Source: Verrucomicrobiota bacterium (GTDB lineage: Bacteria > Verrucomicrobiota > Verrucomicrobiia > Limisphaerales > UBA9464). From it: DNA of 62,368 nt. Numbering within the stretch: position 1 is the first letter of the stretch; every line of letters begins with the position of its first letter. The stretch is from positions 1 to 62,368 of the forward strand of contig CANIZL010000027.1 in assembly GCA_947471985.1 (NCBI GenBank), given 5' to 3'. Shown piece by piece: positions 18,247 through 26,779 of the stretch. A model generated the notes under the pieces. It was not told the DNA's origin, made no database searches, and saw only the letters and a list, made by a program, of their open reading frames with translations. A program made the position numbers and the translations under genes.

Positions 18247-21000
18247 GTGTCGTGGTATCTGGGATCGTGGTGGCCGGCAGGGTGGCGACGCTGGCTCGCA
18301 GCGTGGTTCGCGTGCGGGCTGATCAGCCACGCCCAGTCCTCCGCCACCCGGGCCACCTTTCAACGGGAAATCTCCCGGGAACTGTTCGACGGCCTGACCG
18401 AGGCGACCGTCGAGGGTTGGATCCGTTTTGATTCCCTGGCCACCTACTCGCGTTTTTTTGATGTCGGTCGCGACCGCAATTCGGTGGGCGTCACCCATTA
18501 CGAGCGCACGCCCAACCTGCTTTTCGAAGTTTGGGAGAACGCCACCAACCGGGCGGGAATCCACGTACTGGGATTGCTGCGAACGAACGAATGGTGCCAT
18601 CTCGCGGCGGTGGTGAGTCCCCGCGGCCAGCGCCTGTACTTCAATGGCCGCTTGATCGCGACCAATGATTCGCCCCTGAATTTCACGCATCTAAATCCAG
18701 GCGGGCAGGCCCGACTGGGGCGCAGCGTCTGGCTCAACACCAACCCGCAGAACCAGCCCCTGCATGGCGCGATGGCGGAGATCCGACTCTGGTCCCACGA
18801 ACGCACCGCCGCCGAAATCCAAGCCGATCTCTTCCGTTCGCTCGGGTCACGGGTGGGGCAACCCAACGCGCCACCAGGTCTGGTAAAAGTATGGGGCGAA
18901 GAATCGCTGCGCCGACCTTGGGAAACCGTCGCCGACCGGGAACTCCCCGAGCCGGAAGAGCTGGCGCACCCGGGCGTTCTGGAGGCCTTGGTGGAAGACG
19001 AGACCGGCCAGCCCGTCAATTTGGCGCAAGTGCGCATCCATACGGCTCATCGCCGCATGCTGGTGGCCGGACGCACGGGCACGGCGGGATTCTGGGCCCA
19101 GCGCGATGTGGCTGGGCCGGGACGCTTCGTTGCGGCCATCCACGAAACCCGTTCCCAACTGGTCGTGGATGTCTTCACGCCGGAGGGGGCCGTATCCGTC
19201 GCCCAGCCGTCGGTCTCGGCCGGTGAACGGCGACGATTGATCCTGCGCCTGCCCCGCAATCACGCCAGTGCGGAAACCACCAATCGCTATGTCCGCGAAC
19301 TGGTGCGGGATCTGCACTCCGCGGATGCCTGGCTCCGGGAAATGGCGGCCCTGGATCTGGGAGATCTGGGGGAATTCCCGAATGCGGCGGCCGCCTTGGC
19401 CAGCACGTTCGCGCTGGATCCGGACGAAACCGTCCGCACGCAGCTCAGCTACACCCTGAACAAGTTGAGCTACCGATCGCCGATCGCCATCGCCGCGCTG
19501 CTGGAAACTCCGGGAACGGCCGAGTGGTTGAAGCCGCAGGCCATCCAGGAAACGCTCCGTCAGCGTCCCGTGCCGGCCGCGTTGCAAACCGTCTACACCC
19601 GGCGCACCCAGGCGGTGGCGCTGCTCTTCGCCGGCATCCTCGGCACCTTCTCGGCCCTGCACTGGTTCGTCTTCCTGTTCGACAATCGCAATCGCACCGA
19701 CGGTCTCTACGCCCTGTTCTCCGGCGTGGGCGCCTTGGGGACGTTGTTGAACGATCTGGGCCGGGTCGATCCGCACATGTGGTACCGCTGGCTGGGACCG
19801 GCCTGCCTCGCACTCTCGCTCACCTTGGCGCTGCGCCTGCTGTACGCGCTTTTCGCGCCGCGGATTCCGCTCCGTTTCTGGGTCTTGAACACCCTGTTCT
19901 TTCTGTGCGGCATCAAGCTGCTCCTCCTCGGGAACACGCCCCCCGCCGGCCGTCAGTGGGAACTACCGCTGCTGCAGTTCATGGTCGTAGTCGTCGCCTT
20001 CCTGGTGCTCGCCGAAATGCTGCGGGTCGTTTGGCGGGCCTATCAGGCCGGGCAATCAGGATCGCGGCTGATCGGGGGAGGATTGGTCGTCTTCGCCCTC
20101 GGCCAGCTTCTGGCGCCGTTTTCCGCCCCGATCTTCCTCAACGACGTTTGGGCCGCCTGGTTGTTTCCCCTCAGCATGACGATCTTCGTGGCGTCGGCGT
20201 CCCTGTATCTGGCCCGTGAATTCGTCCGCACGAACCGCGCCCTCCGCGAGGCGAACGCCGCCATCAAGGCCAACCAGGAGCGACTCGGCGCCGAAGTGGC
20301 GGAAGCCGCTTCGTACGTCCGCTCCCTGTTACCGGAACCTTGGACCGGTCCCGACATTTTTACAGCGTGGGCCTTTCAACCCAGCACCCAACTGGGCGGC
20401 GACGCGTTTGGGCATCATCGCTTGGATGCGGATCGCAGCGCCTTTTACCTGCTCGACGCCTGCGGCCATGGCGTCGGTGCCGCCCTGCTGTCGGTGAGTG
20501 CCCTCAATCTCCTTCGCTCCCAGGCCCTGGCCGATACCGACTTCGCCAACCCCGCCGACGTGCTGCATGAATTGAACCGGCGATTCCCGATGGATTCCCA
20601 CGGGGGCCAGTATTTCACCGCCTGGTATGGGGTGTACGATCAGCGGGATCGCTCCCTCAACTATGCCAGCGCGGGCCATCCTCCGGCTTATCTGATGGCC
20701 GACGAAGCGGATCCCGTGGCCTTGCGCACGCGCGGCACGCCGATCGGCTGCTTTCCGCATGCCCGCTACGAAAATGCCCGTACCCAAGTACCCCTCGGCG
20801 CCGACTTGCTGATCATCAGTGATGGGGTGTTCGAATTGCGTCGCCCCGACGGCGGGCCCTTCACGCTGCCTGATTTTGAGCGCGAATTGGCCCGGCAACG
20901 CTGGAGCGATCCGGCCCAGATTCTAAAATGGGCCCGCACCCAGCACGGGTGTGAGGCCCTGGAAGACGATTTCTCCGTCCTCCGCGCCACGCTGGCCTAG
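18247..21000 (+). CDS. LamG-HEAT-7TM receptor with SpoIIE/PP2C phosphatase domain
   Basis: 917 residues from a GTG at 18247 (a TTG at 18211 would add 12). Order: signal peptide ending near HAQS; LamG/concanavalin-like domain (EGWIRFDSL... WCHLAAVVSPRGQRLYFNG); a carboxypeptidase-like linker; a HEAT-like helical block (LREMAALDLGDLGEFPNAAAAL); seven membrane helices in about residues 450-660 resembling 7TMR-DISM; a short coiled coil; then a PP2C-type SpoIIE phosphatase with LGGDAFGHH, LDACGHGVGAALLS, ISDGVFELR and EDDFSVLR, holding the metal-binding Asp residues. It probably dephosphorylates an anti-sigma antagonist in response to an outside ligand. No such partner lies next to it. Confidence 0.82.
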   Translation: MSWYLGSWWPAGWRRWLAAWFACGLISHAQSSATRATFQREISRELFDGLTEATVEGWIRFDSLATYSRFFDVGRDRNSVGVTHYERTPNLLFEVWENATNRAGIHVLGLLRTNEWCHLAAVVSPRGQRLYFNGRLIATNDSPLNFTHLNPGGQARLGRSVWLNTNPQNQPLHGAMAEIRLWSHERTAAEIQADLFRSLGSRVGQPNAPPGLVKVWGEESLRRPWETVADRELPEPEELAHPGVLEALVEDETGQPVNLAQVRIHTAHRRMLVAGRTGTAGFWAQRDVAGPGRFVAAIHETRSQLVVDVFTPEGAVSVAQPSVSAGERRRLILRLPRNHASAETTNRYVRELVRDLHSADAWLREMAALDLGDLGEFPNAAAALASTFALDPDETVRTQLSYTLNKLSYRSPIAIAALLETPGTAEWLKPQAIQETLRQRPVPAALQTVYTRRTQAVALLFAGILGTFSALHWFVFLFDNRNRTDGLYALFSGVGALGTLLNDLGRVDPHMWYRWLGPACLALSLTLALRLLYALFAPRIPLRFWVLNTLFFLCGIKLLLLGNTPPAGRQWELPLLQFMVVVVAFLVLAEMLRVVWRAYQAGQSGSRLIGGGLVVFALGQLLAPFSAPIFLNDVWAAWLFPLSMTIFVASASLYLAREFVRTNRALREANAAIKANQERLGAEVAEAASYVRSLLPEPWTGPDIFTAWAFQPSTQLGGDAFGHHRLDADRSAFYLLDACGHGVGAALLSVSALNLLRSQALADTDFANPADVLHELNRRFPMDSHGGQYFTAWYGVYDQRDRSLNYASAGHPPAYLMADEADPVALRTRGTPIGCFPHARYENARTQVPLGADLLIISDGVFELRRPDGGPFTLPDFERELARQRWSDPAQILKWARTQHGCEALEDDFSVLRATLA

Positions 21001-21023
21001 GCTGAAGCCCGCCCCCGGGGTGA

Positions 21024-21725
21024 TTACCGCCACCAGCGCGACTCGCCTTGGAGATACAACGCACCGGGCCGACGGGAGGCAACCTGAACCGCCGCCACAA
21101 ATTTCGCGGCGAGCCGGGTCAGTGCCGGCCAATCATCCGCTTTCAAAATCTCCGGGCGGAGCAGCGACGAACCAATTCCGAGCGCCACGCATCCTGCGTC
21201 CAGCCATTGTGAGGCGGTCTGCAGATCCACTCCTCCGGTAGGAACGATCCGCAAGTCCGGCAGGGGCGCCCGCAGCGCCTTCACATAAGCCGGCCCCAGT
21301 GTGTCGGCGGGAAACAGTTTCACAAAGTCGGCCCCGGCCGCCTGTACCCGGAGGCACTCGGTGGCCGTGTAAGCGCCGAGCATCACCGGGCAGCCCGCCG
21401 CATGTGCCGGCGCGATCAATTCGGTCGCCCCGACCGGACTCACGACAAATTCAGCTCCGGCTGCCAGGGCCGCCTCGGCTCCGGGAACATCCAGGATGGT
21501 TCCCACTCCAACGAGCGCCCGCGGGCCCAACTGTTGGCGCGCCGCCCGAATGGCCTCCAGATGATTGGGTGTCGTGGTGGTGATTTCAATGGCCACGATG
21601 CCACCCGCCACCAGCGCCTCCGCCAGCGGCAACACCTGTTCCGTCCGATTCGCCCGTACCACGGCGACGAGTCCCGGATTTATCAGGCGCCCAATGCGCG
21701 CACCCCGATCAGTTTCAACGGACAT
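21024..21725 (-). CDS. eda: 2-dehydro-3-deoxy-phosphogluconate (KDPG) aldolase
   Basis: 233 residues, class I aldolase of the Entner-Doudoroff pathway, splitting KDPG into pyruvate and glyceraldehyde-3-phosphate. The Schiff-base Lys lies in FVKLFPADTLGP, the catalytic Glu in AIEITTTTP, and phosphate-binding residues in IVPTGGV and LGIGSSLL. KDPGal aldolase (DgoA) has the same motifs, so galactonate metabolism is possible; no edd or dgoK is nearby to decide. Convergent with the phosphatase gene, 23 bases apart. Confidence 0.88.
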   Translation of the reverse strand: MSVETDRGARIGRLINPGLVAVVRANRTEQVLPLAEALVAGGIVAIEITTTTPNHLEAIRAARQQLGPRALVGVGTILDVPGAEAALAAGAEFVVSPVGATELIAPAHAAGCPVMLGAYTATECLRVQAAGADFVKLFPADTLGPAYVKALRAPLPDLRIVPTGGVDLQTASQWLDAGCVALGIGSSLLRPEILKADDWPALTRLAAKFVAAVQVASRRPGALYLQGESRWWR

Positions 21726-21814
21726 GATGGCGCCATGTTAGCGGACCTGCGCCCGGCCTCAACGAGGTGCCCGGAGTAATTCCGCGCCGCCGCCCTCGCG
21801 CGATCGGGAATGCC

Positions 21815-22591
21815 TCAGGACCAGGAATCGTCGTAGCGACGCAACCCCAGCAGCTGCAGCCCAAAGCGCCAGACAAAACGTGGATTGTTCGTGGCATAGC
21901 GTTTCCACAAACGACGCGGTTCCCGGCCGGTCCGATACAGCCATTCAAAGCCGCTGCGCTGAATCCAACGCGGCGCTTGCACCACCCGGCCCGCGTGAAA
22001 ATCAAAGGCCGCGCCAACCCCCAACAGAATCCGCGTATCGAGCCGGGGCCCGTAGGCCGCCATGAAGCGCTCCTGCTTGGGAGTGCTCAAGCCCACCCAG
22101 AAGAAATCCGGCTTCACCGCCGCCACCTGTTCCACCAAGGCGGTCTCCTCCGCCGCCGTCATCGGGCGGAACGGCGGCGTGTAAGTGCCGACAATCCGAA
22201 TGCCGGGAAAACGCTGCTCCAAGCGGGCCTGAAGCTCTTCAGCGACCCCGGTATTGCCGCCGTAAAAGAAATGTGTCGAACCCGAATGCTGACTCCACGC
22301 CAAAACCTTTTCCATCAACTCAGGACCATACACCCGGGACATCGTCCGATGTCCGGCCAGCCGTCCGGCCCACACCATGGGCATGCCATCGGGAGTCGTC
22401 AGCAGCGAGGCATTATGCAGGCGGCGCAATTCCGGATCCGCCTGCGATTCCATCACGCCATGCACACCGGTGACACACACGTAGCCCCGTCGACCCTCGG
22501 CCAGCGCGGCGGCCAGCGTCGACACGGCGGAGTCGAGGTTCAGCACGGAAATGCCCACACCCAAAACGTTGACGCGCGGAGGGAGATTCAC
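21815..22591 (-). CDS. WecG/TagA/CpsF-family glycosyltransferase
   Basis: 258 residues, GT26 family, which transfers N-acetylmannosamine(uronic acid) or a related sugar to a lipid-linked intermediate on the inner face of the membrane. The motifs TTPDGMPMVW (catalytic Asp), HFFYGGNTGVAEEL, DFFWVGLSTPKQERFM and LLGVGAAFDFHAG are all present. The C-terminal part after the domain (RSGFEWLYRTGREPRRLWKRY) is the membrane-associating tail typical of the family. It sits 54 bases downstream of lptE. Confidence 0.9.
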   Translation of the reverse strand: MNLPPRVNVLGVGISVLNLDSAVSTLAAALAEGRRGYVCVTGVHGVMESQADPELRRLHNASLLTTPDGMPMVWAGRLAGHRTMSRVYGPELMEKVLAWSQHSGSTHFFYGGNTGVAEELQARLEQRFPGIRIVGTYTPPFRPMTAAEETALVEQVAAVKPDFFWVGLSTPKQERFMAAYGPRLDTRILLGVGAAFDFHAGRVVQAPRWIQRSGFEWLYRTGREPRRLWKRYATNNPRFVWRFGLQLLGLRRYDDSWS

Positions 22592-22645
22592 AGCGATCGG
22601 GATTCACTTCGTTCTCCGGGCGGGCGCGCCGCCCCGAAAAACGGA

Positions 22646-23173
22646 TTACCAGGCACCGTCGACCAAGAGCGAACGAATGCTTTGGGCCAGGTTTTCCGCC
22701 ACCAAGGTGGCCGCCTGACGCTCGGCGCTGCCGAGGTCCGGAACGTTGCGTACCGTGGTGCGCCCCACCACATCCCGTTCAAACAGGACCCGCCCATTGC
22801 CCACATCCACCGCCCGGACCCGAGCCGTCAGATTGACGGAATAATCGCGGGTAGTGATGACGTCCTTGGGCTGAAAACTCAGCGGTTCGCGCAGGTATTT
22901 CACCAGGCTCCCCGAGACCACCACATCCCCGGGATCACGGGTGGCGAGCCGGTACGTACCATCCTGCTGAACCTGTTTGCGCAACTGCTGAGTGACCGCT
23001 TCGGTCAAACGGGGTTCAAAGGTCTGATTCGCAAAGGGACGGATTTCGATGGAACGGGCTCCGGCTGCCGTGCCGTTGGTGGGACCGAGGCGATAACCGG
23101 CACAACCGCCCAGCAAGAGAGCAACAACCAGGCTGCCCACCGCGCCCACCCGCGATAACGGAAGCGAAACCAT
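22646..23173 (-). CDS. lptE: LptE-like LPS-assembly lipoprotein
   Basis: 175 residues from the ATG at 23171-23173, giving a lipoprotein signal with lipobox LLLGGC (Cys about residue 24) followed by AGYRLGP. The body has the LptE pattern: SIEIRPFANQTFEPRLTEAVTQQL then a YRLATRDPGDVVVSG strand and a C-terminal helix ERQAATLVAENLAQSI. LptE plugs the LptD barrel that inserts lipopolysaccharide in the outer membrane. It starts four bases after the bamD stop, linking two outer-membrane assembly factors. Confidence 0.78.
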   Translation of the reverse strand: MVSLPLSRVGAVGSLVVALLLGGCAGYRLGPTNGTAAGARSIEIRPFANQTFEPRLTEAVTQQLRKQVQQDGTYRLATRDPGDVVVSGSLVKYLREPLSFQPKDVITTRDYSVNLTARVRAVDVGNGRVLFERDVVGRTTVRNVPDLGSAERQAATLVAENLAQSIRSLLVDGAW

Positions 23174-23177
23174 GGGG

Positions 23178-24239
23178 TTACTTCTTGGGTTCCTGAGACT
23201 TCTCAAATTTCGTCTTGGAGGCTTCCCGCGACTTACGCTCAAAGTCGGCGTATTTCTGCGTTTGGGCCTCGGCACGCGGTTTCAGGAACTCCAATCGCGC
23301 CTTGGCTTCGGCGGAAAAGGGACCGTCCGGCTGACGCGCCAGACTCTCATTGTAATAAACCCGCGCGGCGCTCCAGAGACGATAGCGTTCGTAGAACTGG
23401 GCCGTCTGGAAGGCGCCCTTGGCCTGCTCGCCCCGCAGGGTGAGAATCGTCTCGGTGGCCTGATCCACCCGACGATCGCTCGGATGCAGCGCCTTGAAAT
23501 CATTCAAGGTATCGACCGCACTTCCGGCCGCTCCCTGATCATAACCCGCCTGCTTGGCCTGCTTCTGCCAAGCCATGCCGGCCCGATACATCGCGTCCGC
23601 CGCAATCTCCGGCCGATCCCAATACTTGTCCGCCGCCCGTTCGTAAGCTTTCACCGCGGCGGGAAAGTTCTTCTCCTTTTCCCGGGCCGTTCCGACATTC
23701 ATCAGAGCCGCCGAACCGGTCTCGTGATACGGACCATTTTTATAGATCTGGTCAAATTGCTGGGCCGTCTTGTCCATGTCCTTGCGCGGAATCGGGATGA
23801 CACCCCACAGCTTGAACCACTGCCCGCCCAAGAACCGGAGCGCAATGGCGGTCTGCCGCTGCAAAACCTCGTCGTAGTTCACCAGTTTCGGATAACGGGT
23901 CAAGGCACGCTGGTATTCCTTAAACGCCTTCTCGTCGACCCGCCGGGCTTCGTAAACACGCCCCAAAAGGTACTGCGCCGGTCCCGCATAGTCCGACAAG
24001 GGCCAGATCTTGACCGTCCGGCGCGCCGCCTTGAGTGCGGTCCGAAAATCTTTCTTGTCGAAGGACTCCTGGGCCACGGCCAGTTGATCCTTGGCACGAT
24101 TCCGCACCCACTTGCCCCCACTGCCCACCGATTCATAGGTCCAACCTTCGCCGGGACGATAAATGATCGGGGCCGGGCAACGTCGCGGGAATCCCGCAAT
24201 CGCCACTACAATGGAAAGACACAAAAGCCAACGCTTCAC
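23178..24239 (-). CDS. BamD-like outer-membrane assembly TPR protein
   Basis: 353 residues from a GTG at 24237-24239; this start gives a normal signal peptide (KRWLLCLSIVVAIAGF), while upstream in-frame starts add an unlikely 43 residues. Five or so TPR units follow (AQESFDKKDFRTALKAARRT, AQYLLGRVYEARRVDEKAF, ALMNVGTAREKEKNFPAAV, ADAMYRAGMAWQKQAKQ). This is the BamD/YfiO plan, needed for inserting barrel proteins. It is longer than E. coli BamD (245), with a highly charged C-terminal tail, and lacks an obvious lipobox Cys at the usual place. Operon with lptE. Confidence 0.72.
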   Translation of the reverse strand: MKRWLLCLSIVVAIAGFPRRCPAPIIYRPGEGWTYESVGSGGKWVRNRAKDQLAVAQESFDKKDFRTALKAARRTVKIWPLSDYAGPAQYLLGRVYEARRVDEKAFKEYQRALTRYPKLVNYDEVLQRQTAIALRFLGGQWFKLWGVIPIPRKDMDKTAQQFDQIYKNGPYHETGSAALMNVGTAREKEKNFPAAVKAYERAADKYWDRPEIAADAMYRAGMAWQKQAKQAGYDQGAAGSAVDTLNDFKALHPSDRRVDQATETILTLRGEQAKGAFQTAQFYERYRLWSAARVYYNESLARQPDGPFSAEAKARLEFLKPRAEAQTQKYADFERKSREASKTKFEKSQEPKK

Positions 24240-24560
24240 AGGCGGGAACCCTAGGGACTGTTTTGCGCCGTCGAAAGCGAGAATCGCGGCGCGGACGAAA
24301 TCAGCTGCACGGCCGAGATCGAACCCGGCACGTCTCCCGAGTGAATCGACATCAACGGATCGAGCCATGGGTGTGCCACCGCGGCGCCCCTCCGTGGGGA
24401 TCGGGGCAGTTGGACAAGGAACTTGGTTCCGCCCTCCCCGAGTTCGAGCGCAGGGTCACGAAGCGAAGCGATCGAACCGTCGCCGAATGACCAATACCGA
24501 CCCTTGAATCGGGCGCCGGGAAGGCCGGAAACACCGCGTCCAGCGGACGCGGACACAGAC
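24240..24560 (-). other. 321-base region without a supported gene
   Basis: Between bamD and the phosphoesterase gene. Two minus-strand frames stay open through most of it (one fused to the bamD reading frame, one of 101 codons at 24251-24556), but neither shows a domain, signal or conserved motif. It may be a decayed gene, a dispersed repeat or leader DNA. I see no promoter or terminator I would stand behind. Confidence 0.5.
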
Positions 24561-25283
24561 TTACTTGCCGCTGGAAAGCCGCTCCGCCAAGCGCTCAGGC
24601 AATCCCGCGGCCCGAATCTTGCGCTGCGCCGTCGCGATGTCGTAGGTCAACCGCCGCAGCTCAATGGTGCCTTGCTGCAAATCGTAGACCACATATCCCG
24701 ACCGCGGATCGCCATCCCGGGGCTGGCCAACGGATCCCACGTTCACGAAATACTTCTTCCCCTGCTCCACCCGGAACTTGCTGTAAGTCCCACCCCGCAC
24801 GCCGGATTCCCGGATGAACGCGACCGGCACATGGGTGTGCCCGAAAAAGCAGACCTGCGTGTTCTGGTAGGTGAAACTGGCCGCCGCCTCGAGCTTCTCA
24901 AAGACGTAACCCCAGCGCTGCGGGGCATCCAAGGTCGCGTGAACGATGGAGAAATTCGCCACGATCCGGAAATACTTGAGATCGCGCAGCCACTTGCGGT
25001 CCTCGGCCGACAACTGCGCCCGGGACCAGGCCACCGCCTCCGCCGCTGCATCATTGAATCCCTCCGGGTCCTCCTCGACGCCGATGTATTCGTCATGATT
25101 CCCCTTAACGACGGGTATGTTCATGCCTCGAATGATATCGAGGCACTCTTTCGGATTCGCCCCGTAGCCAACGACGTCCCCCAAACACACGACGTGGGTA
25201 CAGCGCTGCTCCTTAATGTCCGCCAGCACCGTCTGGAGTCCTTCCAGATTGGCATGGATGTCGGAGATGATTGCGTACTTCAT
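24561..25283 (-). CDS. Calcineurin-like metallophosphoesterase
   Basis: 240 residues, full set of metallophosphoesterase motifs: DIHAN (about 8-12), GDVVGYG (35-41), GNHDEY (about 60-65), HATLDAP, GHTHVPV (about 150-156). The compact GDVVGYG form and size match the YfcE/PrpE-like group acting on phosphodiesters or dinucleotides. True substrate unknown. Its ATG shares one base with the stop of the acylphosphatase gene (TGATG), so the two are translationally coupled. Confidence 0.85.
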   Translation of the reverse strand: MKYAIISDIHANLEGLQTVLADIKEQRCTHVVCLGDVVGYGANPKECLDIIRGMNIPVVKGNHDEYIGVEEDPEGFNDAAAEAVAWSRAQLSAEDRKWLRDLKYFRIVANFSIVHATLDAPQRWGYVFEKLEAAASFTYQNTQVCFFGHTHVPVAFIRESGVRGGTYSKFRVEQGKKYFVNVGSVGQPRDGDPRSGYVVYDLQQGTIELRRLTYDIATAQRKIRAAGLPERLAERLSSGK

Positions 25284-25546
25284 CAGCGCACTATCTCAAA
25301 TCCGCGGATTCCGCCGCGGGCATCGGTCCAAAGTTCATCTTCACCGTCAATCAGCGGGCCCAACCCGCAATCTCGAATGGTCTGCCGAAACGCCTTCAGT
25401 TCCTCAGCCAGCCCTTCAGCCACAAGCTCCACCCGGCCATCCGGAAGGTTCCGAATGGTCCCAAGGACCTCATAACCTGCAGCTAGCTGCCGGGTCTGAT
25501 ACCTGAATCCCACTCCCTGCACTCGGCCGGAGTAAAATACCTGCAT
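25283..25546 (-). CDS. acyP: Acylphosphatase
   Basis: 87 residues from the ATG at 25544-25546 (ATG at 25561 would add MNRRR). It hydrolyses acyl phosphates such as carbamoyl or acetyl phosphate. GRVQGVGFRYQT holds the phosphate-binding loop and catalytic Arg; the catalytic Asn is in GTIRNLPDGRVEL. Length equals the normal 90-residue family size. Coupled to the downstream phosphoesterase gene by a one-base overlap. Confidence 0.9.
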   Translation of the reverse strand: MQVFYSGRVQGVGFRYQTRQLAAGYEVLGTIRNLPDGRVELVAEGLAEELKAFRQTIRDCGLGPLIDGEDELWTDARGGIRGFEIVR

Positions 25547-25660
25547 GCGTCGGCGATTCATCCGAGTTCCGCCAAATGACAACAGCCGCTTTGAACGGCG
25601 CCGCCATGGCAGACGCAGACTTAGCCATAATGGTGCCAAGGCCGCCAAGACTTTTTTCCG

Positions 25661-26656
25661 CTACCTGTTCCCGGCGTCCAAAGCTGGCTTTTCCTGAAAC
25701 TGGGGATGCCGTCCGAGGCGGTCCCGGAGCTCGGCCGACAACCGGGCCCGGCGGTACTCGCCGCCATCCAGAGGCTCGGCCGCGTCGGAAACCTCCGCCC
25801 GCCGCAGGAAACTCCGTCCCAACGGGGCTTTCAAATCCGCCCGTTCCGTGGCGGCCACCGTGGTTTCCTCCTTCCCGGCAATGGACTCCCCACTCCCCAC
25901 GAACCAACCCGCCAACAGCAACGCCGTCCGCACCAGCGTGGCCCGCGAAAACGTGGCCAACTGCGCCGAGCGACCCGGGAGCACCCGCGAGCGGATCGCG
26001 GCAAACACCGGCAGCGACCACATCGCCGGATTCCGGGCAGGCGAGTAGGCATCAAACAGGACCGCGTCGGGGCTGGGCAGCACCGCGTGGGCATCCCGCA
26101 CCAGCCCGGTAAAATCGCCCACTCGCAGCTCCCAAGCCCCAGCCAATCCCAATTCCGCCAGGCCCACGGTCCCTACTTCGGTCAATTCTCGCAACTTTGC
26201 GTCAAATCCACGCAAAAACGGCAACTGATCCACTTGGGTTATGGCGAATTCGAGCGGTGCCAGGGTCCGTTCAAAGCTGATGACCCGCAGCCGGGCCGCG
26301 CCCCCCTGCAGGGCGCGCAGGACCGTGCAGATATTCCCTCCCGCCCCCAGGCCGACGTCCCAGATCACGAATTCTTCCCCTGCCACCCCGGCGCGCTGCG
26401 CCCGCTCCACCAAGCCCATTTGTCGTACATAGAGTGCGGTCGCCTCGGCTTCCGGGCCCGCCACCGGATGAAACGTCTCCCGGTCCGCCACGGAATGCAC
26501 GCTGGCGCCACCGACGGTTTGCACCACTTGGTAGTCCCCCTGGGAGGCTACCCCGTCGGGAGCTTGGTTGGCCGAAATCACCTTCACCCCACGATGCTCG
26601 CCGATCACCGCCAATCCGCCCAGCAATAGCTGACGGAACTGAATTTCCTCCCCCAC
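25661..26656 (-). CDS. MnmC-like (DUF752) SAM-dependent methyltransferase
   Basis: 331 residues from a GTG at 26656; later GTG codons near 26608 or 26587 are equally plausible because the family normally starts shortly before the ADRETFHPVAGPEAEA block. It resembles the methyltransferase half of MnmC, which completes mnm5s2U in tRNA wobble positions. SAM site: VIWDVGLGAGGNICTVL; catalytic-domain signature: AVLFDAYSPARNPAMWS; LATFSRATLVRTALLLAGWFV follows as in DUF752. The FAD oxidase domain of E. coli MnmC is absent, as in many bacteria. The tail is Arg-rich. Confidence 0.8.
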   Translation of the reverse strand: MGEEIQFRQLLLGGLAVIGEHRGVKVISANQAPDGVASQGDYQVVQTVGGASVHSVADRETFHPVAGPEAEATALYVRQMGLVERAQRAGVAGEEFVIWDVGLGAGGNICTVLRALQGGAARLRVISFERTLAPLEFAITQVDQLPFLRGFDAKLRELTEVGTVGLAELGLAGAWELRVGDFTGLVRDAHAVLPSPDAVLFDAYSPARNPAMWSLPVFAAIRSRVLPGRSAQLATFSRATLVRTALLLAGWFVGSGESIAGKEETTVAATERADLKAPLGRSFLRRAEVSDAAEPLDGGEYRRARLSAELRDRLGRHPQFQEKPALDAGNR

Positions 26657-26779
26657 CCGATCCAGTTCCTGTGGCCAGCCCGGAACGAGCCCCCTGGGAA
26701 GTCCCGGAACTTTCCGCTTCCGAAACCACCGGATTCCGGTTTAGTTGCCGCTTGGAGCGCGCCGGGAGCGGAGCGTCGG

